NCBI GenBank assembly: GCA_021904315.1
Contig: CM038911.1
Coordinates: forward strand, 14,171,390-14,235,389
Source: Sphagnum magellanicum
Lineage: Eukaryota; Streptophyta; Sphagnopsida; Sphagnales; Sphagnaceae
Reading direction: 5' to 3'
DNA length: 64,000 nt
Shown here piece by piece: positions 37,110 through 51,259 of the stretch (positions are counted from its first letter, which is position 1; every line of letters starts with the position of its first letter). Below the pieces are notes generated by a model, which worked only from the letters and a program-made list of their open reading frames with translations, was not told the DNA's origin and ran no database searches. Made by a program: the position numbers and the translations under genes.

Positions 37110-38842
37110 ATTCATTACATTGCTTTGAACTGTGACGAGATCTCCACACTAGATAATTAATCTTGGTTATTTGTCCACTGCTATGTTGTGGAAAATTGGT
37201 TAAGGATTCCTATTTTGATCTCCTTTGATCGTGTTTTGGAAGGATTTGGAAATAACAATCTAACAAAAATGACATAGAGGCATTGACCATAGGAGGGGGT
37301 ATGCCAAGAGATGAGGTTGCTACCAAGCTTATTAATTTTGGAATAGATAGTGTGAATGTGTTTCAAGGCACCTTGAATCTAGTGTCATGAAACGAATTCA
37401 TGATGATTATGCAGCATACTCCATAGGAGTGCATTATATGGCACATTGGATGAACTTAATAATGCAAACCTTATTAATGTTTCCTTTGGTGAAGCACATT
37501 GAGGATTTATTACAGACCTTGCATGTTTATTTTGCACATTCCCCTAAAAGTCATTTGGAATTCACAAAATTGATTGAGATTATGGAAACTAAGAGGAACA
37601 AAATATTGTGTAACATCAAGACTCAATGGATTTTCATGTTGAGCCTTGCCAAAATAGTGATGGCAAAATACAAAACCTTGTTGGTGAAAATGGCTATGGA
37701 CAAAAATAAAAATCAACAAACAAAGTTCAATTACATGAGCACTTGTGTGACCTATAGATTCTACTTGGGCTTGCATGCATTTTGCCCATGTTAGAATCAG
37801 TGCATGCTCTTATCAAGTTTGCCCAAATGCGGGACATATTTGTATGTGACCTTGGGTAGCCATCAAAGTCTGTCAAAATGATCTTTATAACGTGTACTAT
37901 GATCAAACCTAGAAATTTTCTACATATAACTTTTGGGCTTTCGAGTCTTTGTTTGATTGCAAGCATGAAAACATCCATATGTGGTGGGTGCCGGATGTTA
38001 ATATTGGAGTTTGCCACTTGGCCTTTGAAATCTCTAGCCATTACATTTGGGCAATCCATTAGGATTTGGAGACTACGGTCACTTGTTTTGTGATAGAAGA
38101 TGTCTTTGTTGTTGTTGAATCTCTGGTGAAAAACCAATGCATAGGTGGTGCCTTCCTTCCCTATTTTTGTGATTTTTTATTTCATTACAATTTTAGGTTT
38201 ATAAGATTTTTTTATTGACATTTTAGAATCATGTGTGTGCTTTGGCAAAGGATGTTAAAGAACTTATTCAAGAGCTCAATACAAGGTTCCCAGCTCATGC
38301 CATCATGGATGCACTTGCGATTGTGTATCCCCAGTATTGGTTGTAGTTAAATTGTGATGTGAGGTAGACACTTGCAGGTTTTTAAAGTTTATTTTTGTTA
38401 TGATAAGACAGACACCTTGAATGGGCAAGTGGTTCAAGTGCATGAATTTTTAAATGCAAGTGACCTTGAATGTTAACAAGGCACGTTCAAATTGATAATG
38501 AAATAAAATGCAACAAATTGTTTGGCCCCTCCCTTTGACATGAATCCTTTGACTAGGATGTGGTGTTTGGTGACAACATCCCACATTTTGGTTACCAGCT
38601 TCCCTAAGTATGTCAAATTCACTAAGTTGGTTATGGTGCAAGTCGTTGGCAGTGTGGAGGATGAAAGACGTTTCTTTGTTGTGACACTTATGAAATCTAA
38701 GCTCCATAACAAGTTGACAACCCATTTGTCACTCATTGTGCACATGTTTGCAGAATGCTTTTATACTATACATAATTTCCCATACAAAGAGTGCATTGAA
38801 CAATGGAAAGGTGCCCACCACTGCTATTGTTATGATGGTTAA
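37110..38842 (+). pseudogene. Decayed hAT-like transposase gene
   Basis: Protein-like sequence runs across several frames. CDEISTLDN (about 37130) and PRDEVATKLINFGIDSVNVF (about 37300) are followed by GVHYMAHWMNLIMQTL (37420) and METKRNKILCNIKTQWIFML (37580) in the open frame 37387-37794. Then come DVFVVVESLV (about 38100), AHAIMDALAIVYPQYW (about 38295) and the C-terminal hAT dimerisation-type block SVEDERRFF...KSKLHNKLTTHL (about 38650-38725). The order matches hAT-superfamily transposases, from a branch I recall from seedless plants. Multiple stops and frame changes make it dead. The left end borders the 112-bp array. I could not find its own terminal repeats. Confidence 0.75.
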
Positions 38843-39329
38843 AGTGCAACAAACAAGTTGATTTGAGGGACCATAGAGGTTCTTCAAAGAGGAAGGCAAC
38901 TTTTTTGCATATTCTTATCCTAGCATGTGGATTCACATTTTTTGTGCCAACAAAGGTTTGTTGGTGATCTATGGTGAATTTTAATTGTTGGCTCCCCAGA
39001 CAAGCCCTTCTATTTCCATGGCTTTGGCATGTTCTACATGCTTTCCTTTTGAATGGAATTTGTGGTAACATTGATGTATATTGTAGGCTAACTTGATGTG
39101 ATCTAAATTTGGCAACTTCAGGTCATTTTTTTCTACCAAAAACATCCTTTGTATGAGTTGCATCCCCTTTTTTTGGGGGTCACCAAGTGGCTAAAATTCA
39201 GCACAAAAAAAATGCTGATCATAAGCAAGAAAAAAATAGTAAAAGTGTCCAGATTATTATCTACCAACATTATATTCTAACACGTGATCAGAATATAGTG
39301 AGGTTCCCAAAAACAATGATTTTCCTCTA

Positions 39330-40330
39330 TGACCAGTAGCCAAATTTGGCTAAGTCCTCTTGCAGATGATTGCTAGTCCAAGTAGCTCACAAAATTGGGG
39401 AGAAAAAACCTTGCCAATGATGACTGAAACCCTCTAAAATCACTGTTTCTTTTCTCTCTTTTTTCTTATTGAATTTTGAAGTTCTCTTTTTGATGAAATT
39501 TTGACACTAAATAAAAGACTGCTCATTAAGAATCACCCTTCTTTCATGATTCTTTCTCTAATAACTACTAAACAGCACAAACTGCTAATGATAGAGTTAT
39601 ATATATTTTGTAATTTTGGCAAAGACCTTTAAAAACCTGAGCACCGTGGGATGGTGAATTTCAACAGGCAAGTGCCAAAATTCTGGCCTATGAGGCCATT
39701 ATGATACTTTAATTAGAATTTTAAAGGTTTGACATATACAGGTCTCAAATATTTTGAATATAATTTTTTATACGTGTATGTTGTCCATCACTTTTCATCA
39801 TTATAACTCTTCCATAAGATCACTTGAGATTACCATTCAAGGATAAAACCTTTAATCTTAAATTTATACTAGATTTTGTTTTCACTTTTTTTAGTTCTAA
39901 AGATTTTTTTCTCCTCCTATGAAATGTGAGTTGTGACTCACATTAGGCAACATGGACCAATTTTCACATTTCCATTGCTTCAATTTTAGGCTTTTAAAAT
40001 GTTTACTTTCTCATGGATTACAAATTTGAACTCTGCATGGCTGCGCACTACCATTGACAATCAATTTTTATTTATTTTTCTTATGTTTTCATATGGTTTT
40101 CCATCATTCATTATTACTTATGTCAATGTCAAATTTAATTTGTGTTTTCATGTCCATGTTGGTGGATAGGAGAAAAGAATAAGGTAGTTATAAAATGGAG
40201 GTAGTTATTAAAAAAATTGAGAGATAATTATTAAGAAAGTTAATAGACAAGAGAAGCAGTTATTTAAAAAAAAATGAAGTAGTTAGGTTTGAAAATGAGA
40301 TAGTTAGTTTTGAAATTGTCTTTGAAATGG
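39330..40330. repeat. Dispersed repeat, copy B (partner at 32.0-33.4 kb)
   Basis: This matches the left and right parts of copy A in the same order. Beyond 40142 it continues with aaggtagtta/gagatagttag-type words that also occur at 33470-33560. It contains no gene. Confidence 0.55.
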
Positions 40331-43300
40331 TCATGCACAACCACACGACGAATTCCAAAAAAATATTGCACAAAAATCTCCCATATACTCATCAAAATTC
40401 TCATGAAATTTCAGAGAATTCTCTTCATTGGATTGTTTTGAAATTAATTTAGATGGAATCTGACAAGAAGGTGGGATGTAATGCAGTCTTCCAAAGAGAT
40501 CCTCAGGCAGGATCACCCACTTACTAATTAATACATGCGTGTCTGTTACACTTTTAGACCCAAAGTTCGGGCTACACGGTTCTACATGGTCTATCTTTGG
40601 ACAGGTTAGAAATTATCCTGTCATTTCTTTTGACAGATTTGACACGAATTTGACGTTCGTGTGACATAAGGACAAAGCTTCCACACAAACATGTGTGCAA
40701 CAAAAACAATGAACCTTGTTGAGGAGTTGGGTTACACTGAAACGGGCTTTAAATTTGTTTTAAATTTTGTGAGGGGATGTGGGTCGGTTTTCTAGACAAT
40801 TGTGCCTTATGGGTTCCTTCCAGTTATTAGGACCAATTTGGGGAACTGGTGTCATTAATGATTCCAGCATGTTGGCAACGTGGTCCTGTCCCCTTAAGTA
40901 ATGGAGGCTTATATAAGAGCCTGGAGGCTCACACAAGCTGACTGTTATTTGATTTTATTTTCTTAAGAAAGCTTGTGTTGAGTCTCCGACTCCCTTGGTT
41001 TTTGAGCCCTGTCACCTCTTCAGATTTTAAATTGTTATTAGGACTACTGCTTCTCTCTTTCTTATTGAATTCAATCTGCTTCATTGCTTGCTTGCTTGCT
41101 GCTTCCGTTTAGTCTATGCTAACCGGTTTGCACTTTTGCATTTGCTGGCTATTTTGTCAAGTTGACTTCTCCTTTTAGCCAAGTCCATGTTGCAAACCGG
41201 CTAATAAGTACACACCAATTTCAGTACTTTGTCAAGTTCATTTTGTTAAGTTGTCAAGTTCAAATCACCAAATTGTTGAGTTCACATTGCGAGTGCTACA
41301 TTGCAGTGTGGCTATGCATAAGTGTTTATGTTGTTTTCATAAGAGGTCAAAAACTATTTTCTATTTCTTACTTTCGAAGATTTTACCTTACTTGTTTAAA
41401 ACTCAAATGGAGCTATAAATGGGCTATAGGGGCACCAAGTGAACTATCTAGACCCTTTGAATCACCATGTTGAAATTGATAGGGGAGTGAACACAAACTC
41501 TTTGAGTGCTGAAGTGTTTGCTCAATGACCTATCTACACTAGAATGTTTACTAATTCAATTTTTTTGGGTGAAAATTAAATTTGTGACATCCCTCCCTCG
41601 TATAAATACATGTTTATTTGAATAATGAAAGCATTGAACCAATAGCTGCAACACAAGTTGTCCAAGTCATGGATGTCATATGAATGGTTGTGATTCACTA
41701 CTAGGTTGTGTTAGTTGTTTCTTAATATCCAATGTAATTATAATAAAGGTTCCAAGAGAGTGCCAAGCTCAAAAGTGTTTACGGGACTAAAATTGGATAG
41801 CTATTCCACAATCATAAAATTTAAGTCCTGTAAAATGAAAACAACCATCCATAGTTCCAGTGAACACAACAACACACATATACACGAGATCTTACATACA
41901 ATGGAACTATACTAATATGTTGTCTTGTTGGCTCCCTCCATAGGGAAGAGACTAAACATTGGTATATAATGTAGGCATAACATTTTGGCTTGAGCTTGAC
42001 CCGATGTGTGAGTGACATCTGAAATACTATGTGTGCATATGATGGATGGGCATGTTCTATACAAATGCATGCATCCAAATGAAAAGTTCTAAATTTGATA
42101 AGAAAAGCTTTTAATTTGAAGTGTGAAACTACCATAAAGGGTAAAATCATTTTGTGATGAGCTACTTGTTTAAAAACTCTAGCATCCAGGTTTTAAACTC
42201 AGAATCTCCCTAGGGGATTCTAATAATGAACACTCACACAGCCCAAACAACAAGCATGTGATGGATATGGAACACATTGGGAACAACGAAAGTCCAACAC
42301 CACCCTCCCACCTTCCCCAAAAGACAAAAAAAACCTGGACCACCTGGTGCATGGTGCCTCACCTCATTCGCTGCAAGAAATTTGTTTGCCTATTCCTAGG
42401 CTAATGGCGGAGGCATGAACTATGGTGTATATTCCTACACCTTTCTAATATTGAGAAATTGCAAAAACAGCATTATTACCCATTGAATCATCAACCCAAA
42501 CCCATATAACTCAGTAGAGTTGCAAACTAATCTTTTAAGTTTAATTGGAATTATCTAGTTCCACCTTTGACCCAACTTCATTACTTGATTTCATAGTACA
42601 AGTGCAATAGTAGATAACAAACCATGTGACAAACTCAAATTTTGTGCACCTGCATTATAATTTGTCCCTAAAGGTGACGTTAAAAATTTCAATGGTGGTA
42701 GTAAGTTGTAGCTCTATGTGGTGAAGAGTCACTTTACTCTAAGCTTAATTGACAAACTACATTTGTCTGGTTTTACTTTCAATTATAGAAGAAAGTCACA
42801 AAGTTAAAAAAATTTAAAATTTAAAATCATTTGGCTAGGATTCAATTATTCTCCATATCCATTAAGGAACTAGTATCTTAAAGTTATTTATTATAATTTT
42901 CTAGACACACAATCAGGGGTTTTTTTTCTTTTTGTGTTTTTTCAATTTTGTCAAGTAATTGGAGTGGCAATCATCCGCAAGAGGAATGAGCCAAATTCAG
43001 CTAGAGGTCAGACAGTAAAGGAGATTTTTTTGGAAAGATTGCTGCCTAGTTCTGGCAACAAATACCAACTCATTGTCTTTTCTCAAAATATGGCGAACTT
43101 TTGCAGCTTTTTTCCAACAAATTCAAGCTTTTTGTACAATTAGCATTTGGGTTTTTATTTTGTCACCACAGTGCGAAAATTCAGCCCTGCAGAAAAAAAA
43201 AAAGAAAAAAAAGCACTGCACACAATGTGAATTAGATTATTGTACATTATTTTGAAAAGTGTGTTGTCCACTTTCAAAACGAATGTAGTAGTAGGTAGCA

Positions 43301-44300
43301 CTTAAGAACAGACTCATCCCTTTGTGTCATTCCTTCAGCCATCCTGTTATAGGTCTGCAGTTCTTGTTGGCCTGTTGAGTGTGTCTGCTCTGTATCCCCA
43401 AAGGAATGAGGCAAAATCTTTACCCTTATGCAATAAATTGTTGGCCCAATGCTACGATTATTTTGTCAAATTGCGCTTGGATTTTTCTCATTCTAGCATC
43501 TGACTTCTAAGAACAATCTCCTGCCGGATCTAAGGATTATTTAATCACCACTAGAATTCAAAAGGAGGTTCTTAACTTTTCAGGCCAAGGTCAGGAAGTT
43601 GATTGTAAGTTAGATTACTAGATTCTGGAACCTTTCTTTCGACCCTTCACACACAATGGTCATTAAAGAATTTCTGAAGTTTCTAATTTGAGTACTAGTC
43701 TTGAATACTAATTAAGCACCGTTAAGTGCTATATAATGCACATGGGTTCCTAAATCCCTATCACAACCCCGTAATAGGTAAATAGGTTTGTAGTTATATG
43801 GTTTGCTGGCCATTCCCAACCAAGCCCATCTCAGTTCTAAAGGACTCAGGAGTTTTTTATATGTAGTCCACCAGGCCAATTTGATGCCGTTTCATGTGTA
43901 GAACCATGTTTGATTTTCTGAATTAGAATTGGAGCTAGAATCGCATATTTCAAAGAATCCAACCCCCGATGAGGTTCCTGGTTCTATTTCTGGGTGGAAC
44001 TGGAACTTGAACTGAGATTTATGGGGTTTTTTTTTAATAAATGTGAGTAGAACTGAGGTTTAACTGGAGTTTAATTGGCTTTTAACTGTCAATTCCAGTC
44101 TGGATTAGTTAGAACAAGACCAAAATTGCGTGTAATTTTCAAAACTGGAAAGGGAACCAGAACTGGAATCAATTTATTTTTGAAGAACCAATCATGGATC
44201 TGGATTTGTGGTTCCATTTACGTGTAGAACTGGAATCGGAGCCCAGGCCATTCTCATTTGGTTTTTAGAACCAGAAACGGAGGTTTTTTGTAAAAGTAAT
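40331..44300. other. Intergenic DNA; possible promoter or LTR fragment near 40.9 kb; GAACC-rich block near 44 kb
   Basis: No protein gene is recognised. At about 40909-40918 the sequence cttatataag is followed by pyrimidine-rich and CTTG-repeat DNA (about 41085-41100), as in an LTR or a gene promoter, but no coding region or paired LTR follows. Between 43890 and 44285 the sequence is dense in GAACC/GGTTC/GGAACTGG words like those inside the hAT-type MITEs, without clear ends. Confidence 0.4.
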
Positions 44301-44320
44301 GGACTCCCCCACCAAGTCTA

Positions 44321-44785
44321 GTAATTACCATTGTTGGCCAGTTATTTCTTTTTGTTCATAACTGTCCAGGTCAGTTATCATTTTATTTTTTATTTAGGCT
44401 CATCAATTATCAATTTCCTTGTCAAAGTAACAACCACCAATTATCAATTTACCCAGTTGTTTTTGGCAATAACCACCAATTATAAATGAGGGTCAATTCT
44501 CAATTACCTATTGGTATGGTGTTATAAGGTTTCTAATTTTGATTTTTTTATGTTTTATATCATAACCATGTTTAGGGTTTTAGGATTGTAAACCTCCTTG
44601 GACAAAATTTCTATCATCCAAGTAGATTATTAAATTATGAAAATTCAGTACCCAGCTCAAAGGTCTAGGGTTACCTACCACTATTCAAAAAAATCAATTA
44701 TCAACTGTAAGTTATTGATACCCAATCCCAGACCCTACCAATTACTAGGGTCAAAAATCAATAACCAGCCAACACTGATAATTAC
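44321..44785. mobile_element. hAT-type MITE with 8-bp target duplication
   Basis: The element spans 44329-44777 (449 bp). The left end reads CATTGTTGGCCAGTTATTTC; the reverse-complemented right end reads CAGTGTTGGCTGGTTATTGA. The flanks gtaattac (44321-44328) and ataattac (44778-44785) agree at 7 of 8 bases, the length expected for hAT insertions. The interior repeats ccaattatcaattt words and encodes nothing. Confidence 0.75.
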
Positions 44786-47700
44786 TAATTACCCTGGTAA
44801 TATATATGTCCTCTCTGAGAGGTAAAATCAAGGTCAGTTTTTCCTGTGGTTCATTACACAAGAATTCTTTGGTAAATAGTAATCGAGTGGGGTTTTTTGT
44901 TATTATTAATTAGTTTTTTTTTTTTTTAAAAGGGCACAAAAGAAAAGAATCCAGTGGGGTTTTCATATCATTATTGTCAATTGCTTAATTCCTATTTTCT
45001 TGAGATTCCTTGGCATTCTAGTTGCTCCTCCCGAATCAACCATCATATTCCAGTGGTGGCACTTAGATTTCCTTTCCTACTATCAAGTGCTGGTCAAATG
45101 AATGGGCTACTATTGGTGTCTGCACTCTTTAGTGTTGCAACTTGCAAGGTGTTCAAAGGGTTGAAGGCTACAACATAAAGGGCAGTAGAGAGTGATGTGG
45201 TGTAAACAAGTTGCAATAACATGCATATAGGCTACCCTTTGTGACTATTTTCTTCACTATTAGTCCTTTGTTATGGGTGTTTGGTGTAATAACTGGGTGG
45301 ACCACATGGAAATTGGAATTGGTCAGGTTATCCTACTTGGGTGATTAATACTTCAGACTTACTTTGTCTTGACCAGTGCTGGATTTGTATACTAATGAGA
45401 AATGAATATATATGATGGTACGAAAGTATGAACATGCTATATAGCAGTCTGATATGAGCTAGAGCTGATATCTAGTGGGTATACATGTATCTGGCAGAGT
45501 ATTGCATTTACTAATATTCTAGGTTATATCTTAGCAGTCTAGTCCAGTATGTGATCAAAAATTTGGTACCCCAGACAAGTAACATGGTCATTTTGTGAGA
45601 GAAAACCTTGTATATGAGTATATTCTTCATTCTTAATATTGAACTTTGAAGGTGATGATACATGCTGCATAATATGGATTTGGCACTTCGAATGAGCTTT
45701 ATTGGAAATCAACTTTTGGCATGGTTGTCATGATCCAACATATAATCCAACACTGTCACTTTTAATCAATTGTCCTAATAATATCAATATGTCATGAATT
45801 TTTTTTGTTACTACACCAATATGATTAGTGCCCCTATTATCAATTTCCTATAAATTTTGCTATTGACATCTCTTGTGTCACCCCCATGGTATTCAAAGAT
45901 CAAAATGTTCTCAATACAGTTGTTTCCCTATTCTTGAAATTTTCAAAAGGTTCATATGCCAATGTCAATTTAGTATGTACATCATATTCACACATTTCTA
46001 GTTGGGGTATTACCTTTCAAACATGACTTCACAACTCTAACACTTGGGTCCAAAGCAATGTTGTCTAGTTTCGGTTTTTGGTCAATTTGACTAATTATTT
46101 GGGGTGCCAATTCCAAACCCAATCCAGCAACCAAAAACTAAAACTAGACCCTAATATAAAATCTGCCAAAATTGATATGTAATGCTAATGGTGGAGCATC
46201 TCTCAAATGGATTAAGAGGGTCAAATTGTCGAACAAATATAATCCATCTATTATTAGTTATTGTTACTTGCTTAATATGAGGTAGGTGTATAACAACACA
46301 TTATAATTGTAATGTAATAAATATTATAAAATTTACCTAAAATTGGGCTATGTAAAATCTTTTTGGTTAAACAAGCCATTTGTGAACCTGAATCAAAAAT
46401 GTACTGATGATCAAACTAACATGGGTCCAAACCATTGTTTGCCAATTTCAAATTTTGAGGTGATTCAAGTCTTAGTTATAGTTTGGCTACCAAGGTAAAA
46501 TGACCAAAGATGATGCATCAAATTGGAATCATACTAATGGAATAATGGTTGATGAATCTGATCCATTTAAAACTAGATTAGCATTATTGACCTCTCAAAG
46601 GATTCACAAAAAATCGCTTCGGTGGGTTTAATCAAAACTTTCAAGGTTATGATTTAAGTTGCATGGAACTATGTGAGGTGTTGTTTTCTGGTTGTAGATA
46701 TGGCGAATTGTTGTTTCTTTGGTATGACAACAAGATTTGAAAGCTTAGGTGATTTTTTTTTAATCAAATAGTTTAGTCTCTTTACAACTATATATTGCAA
46801 TTAATAAGCAATGTACATATACTATCATGATTACCCAATCATTGAAATGCATCATACCATATTTGTCTACTTACCTTCACTCATGTTGTGTTAGCAAAAA
46901 AAACTTCAGCCATCTTGACAAATTAGTTTTGGTATGTACAACAACATTTGGATGTCCATATTCTCAATCTAAATACATGTATTTATAACTACATTTCAAA
47001 AAAATTAGCACCATACACACATAATAACATGATTGACTTATCATCAAAATGCAATTCAAACAACATATCATAACCATACAAGCAAACTACATTTACACAC
47101 AACCATTTATTTTCAAATAAGTGCATAAAACAAAATTGAAATACATTGAAATTATAGTTACTAGCTTCAATGTCTTGCAAAATGTCTTGTTCATTTCCAA
47201 GATGTTCCAAGAAGGTTCCAATCTAAGCATCTTGAATAAAAAATAAGCATTAGTTGGGCCAAGGTTGTTCAAGGACATCTTAGTTTGGTTCAAAGACGAT
47301 AGGACCAAAATAATGAACAAAGGGTCAATAGTTGGAAACAACAAGTTGATGATAGGGCTCCAAAATTATGATAATAATGGACAACAAGTTGATGATAGGG
47401 TTCCAAACTTATGATAAAAGACAATGGGGAAGGATGGCCAAACAAAAAAAAAACAATGGGGAATGTCAATGGGCTATGGCAGTGATGAGGTGAATGATAT
47501 GATAATATTGAGGGACAATAGAGAACAACAAGATAAAAACAAAGGATGATGAAGAAAAATTGGTTATCATGATATTCATAAAGACTCTATAATTTGATGT
47601 TTTTCTTTAAAAAGTTTGAAGTTTTGGGTCTATTTTATGTTCATAAGACTTTTATGACATGTAAATGTAATGCAATGTAAATGGTGTCTAAAACAAAGTT

Positions 47701-50700
47701 GTAGCTTATAATACAAAAGAATAAAACTCAAAGTAGTTAACATGTTTTGGCATGATTTGAAATTGTGATCATTTTTCAAAACAAAACACAAAAATCTAAT
47801 ATGGAATTTTACATTTTTAAAAAATCATATTTATTTGAAAATGATTAACAAAGAGCATGTGATATACTCAAGAAACTATAGTAAGTAAAAGTAATTTTTT
47901 TTTTTTAAAAATTTAAATTTTTTTTTATATGAAATAGTTTTTTTTGGCAAAAAGACTATAGCCCTTTGAAACAAAGTAAACAAATTGGCTTATTGATTCA
48001 TGATTACACCTAAGGACCTCCTAAGGGATGTCTGAGAACATCTTTTTTAACAACCTTAATAAAAATTGAATTTCACCACATGTCACTAGAAGAAAATTTG
48101 TCATTTGCAATTTTTTTAAATTACAAATAACATTTTTAGTTACAAACAACAATTTTTCTTCTAATGTGTGGATGCAAAGTTTAAACATGCCTTCACTTTT
48201 GTTGTTTATGTCGTTTGTCAATTGAACTTGGATGTTTCAAGGAATCTCTATTGGTAAAATAACCAATAATTCATTTTTGTTGTGTAAAAATTAACAAACT
48301 AGCAACATAGCAATTATATGCACTTGAGAACAATGGACAATATTGTAAATGCACAAAACAACATGAGTGTTGAACAAATAGTTCTACTCATTACATCCCA
48401 AAACTCAAAGCTTTCATGATCTCACATAATCATCACAAAACTTGGTGATCTCAATCAAACAAACAAACAAACAAATAAACAAAATTTGTTCAATCAAAGA
48501 TTTGATGAAGCAAAAAAATGTTGTTATCATTCTATGTTTTCTAAATAAAAGTGAAATTTTTTCTTTTCAAATTTGAATGTATCAATTTAAAACTAAGATC
48601 CAAAAAAGCAAATGAAAGTTATGTAGTTCATGTGTTTTAAAGTTGCCTCACAAGAAAATGAGCAAGCTTAAAATTAAAAAGAATAAATATTTCCTATTTC
48701 GTCCATAAATTAATTTCTTGAAACTAGGAAAAAATGGATGGTAAGCATCAATTTAAACACATAGGGATTTATTAAAATATATTGCCATGTGTCACATGTC
48801 CTTGCATATCCCATGCAAACTTCAAAATTCAAGTTTGTGTGAATAGTTAAACTTGGTTTGCATTAACTAAGTACTTGAACTCTAATTGTATATTAGTGCA
48901 AATGAGATAATAAGGGCCAAGCTAGTCATTTAGAATGACTATTTTTTTATAGTTGAAAAAACATTGGGAGTGTTTTGCCACAATGATGCGGTAGATTATG
49001 ATTAATTATAAATATTTTTGAAACAGTAACATGTAAACACAATAAAAATTAGCAACTGTAATATAACTTTTGACATTAAAACATGAAAACCAAACATTGG
49101 TTACATTTGTTATGGCTCCTATTAATGTGACTTCAACCATTAATTGACATTAGTTGCATATTAGTTAATAATCGTAGGAATGACCTAGCAATGTGTGTGT
49201 TAACTTGCATTTTGCCATTTTAATGAATTGCAAATATGACATGTACATACAATCCACATCCTCACCCCCATGGAATTTCAAGTTGCATGCTACAACTTTT
49301 ATGCAACTATGGCATATAAAGTCAATCAATGTTGATGAAAACCTTCCACCTAGCAAGTCACATGTCAAATTAATGATCCATTTGCAACTACCATGGAATT
49401 ACTCAATTTTTTTACATGAAAATAACATTTCAAATTATTTTATTTTTGTTGTAAAGTTGCAAATTAATTGCACGTTAGTTCTTTAAAGCATGCAATTGCA
49501 AAGTAATGTAACTTTGCAAATGACAAATTTATCATATTAATGAACTATTCATTAGTTATAGGTGAATTGCCTATTCTAAATGTTTGTTTTTAATCATATG
49601 GATAGCTATTTGGTTCTTATTGATGAGCTAAATGATCCCTTTGTTGGCTTGCACAAGGAAGATGAATTAGAGTTATTTATTATTGCCTCCTTTAATTATA
49701 ATACATAATTCTTTGAAATTCATCTTTTAGTGATGAAACAGGAAACCTTATATGTTAATGTGCATTGCTTTGTATCTTAAATTCATCATTTGTTGAAGGT
49801 GGTTAGCATTCTAAGCTCTCCTTAGTTGATATTGTTGAATTTCTTGAAACTCAATAGCAACCCAAAATTTAGAAACCACCTTGAACCAATTGAGAAATCC
49901 AAACCAAGAATTTGTTGAAACCATAAATGTAATAGCCTTCAAACCAAAGGTTTGCACTACTAGTTTGCAACCATGAAACTAGACATTGGCAACCCCAAAA
50001 AAATAGACCAAAATCCAAAACCATAGGTTCTCATTTACATAAAAAATATGAACCAAAACCAAAGGAATCAATCAAAAGGTAGCACCAATCAACATTGGTC
50101 TTTACCCTACCCAACTAGTTGCACATAAAGTTTGCCTTTATTCAATGGAGGTTAATTGTTTGGAAATATGAAAAAAATGGTACATGCCAACACCATTCTA
50201 TAGCGTATATATCCATTCCATACGTTGCAATGCACATGGTTATGATGGATTTTAAAAATATTGTGTCATCACAAATTGAATATGTTTCCATTCATTATGC
50301 AAATAAATTTGAATAAAATTGGTATCATATATTTTCAGATTTCCTTCAGATTTTACTACTATTCGTCATCATAAGACTACCTGGAATGAATTAATAAAGG
50401 TGTTAATTGGTTTCATTCTTTTGCTAATTTTTCTTATTGGATAATTTTAATTTCAGGTGTTCATGTTTGGAATGCAAATTGTACAACTAATCACATTTCA
50501 CCCCTTGTCAATTGTGGCATATATTACACATGTTGAAGTTTAGCCTTACATTTACCAACTTATATCCATGAAGAGTAGATGCACAATAAATGATAAGATA
50601 TTCGCCCCTACCCTTACCTTGTGAATGGTAGGGTAAATAATTGGTCATTCACCTTTATTCTTAACTAGGCTAGATTGATGATTTTACAAAGCCTATATAC

Positions 50701-51259
50701 CATTACAATAACCCCATTTGGAAATATTTGAAGCATACCTATATTACATGTACTTGACTTGAATTAGCATTTTGGATTAAAATGTTGTTTGCAACTAAAC
50801 ATTTTGGCTATAATAAAGAACCTAAGCATTTTGGGTACCATGAATAATATAGGAAAATCAATCCACCTGCCCCCAACACTAGAAACATCACATGCAACAC
50901 TAAAGTACAGAACTGTGAATTATAGAAGAAAACAGCCAGAAAGTGCCAAATGAGAAGTGGATGGATAGAGATCATGACATCCAATCCGCAAACAGCCAAT
51001 GAGCTTTCAAGCTAAGGATGTGGTTTGCTTTCTTTGTTTTTTTGAAGGAAAAAGAGGCCAAATTGACAGACTCAATGGCCCCATTCATTAATTGCTTAGT
51101 AGTAGAAACAATGATGAGCCAAATTCACTGGAAAAGGGAAGCATCCACAAAGGACAAATACAACAGATCTGGAGAACCCTTTGTGTCAAAAGCCTAATTA
51201 AAAAGTCTTGTGTAAAGCCTGGTTTGGGTGCACCAGCATCTACACTGGTTGGCACCATG
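44786..51259. other. AT-rich intergenic DNA, one small tandem duplication
   Basis: About 6.5 kb with no recognisable gene. A two-copy tandem repeat of period about 43 lies at 47338-47415 (acaagttgatgataggg units). Homopolymer runs are frequent, for example around 47895-47945. Confidence 0.5.

Noticed and set aside
44319..44787. The 44-kb MITE first read as a TA-flanked element
   Set aside because: Moving the boundary inward gives CA-type ends and a 7-of-8 match between 8-bp flanks, which also fits its relatives; a TA duplication is less convincing.
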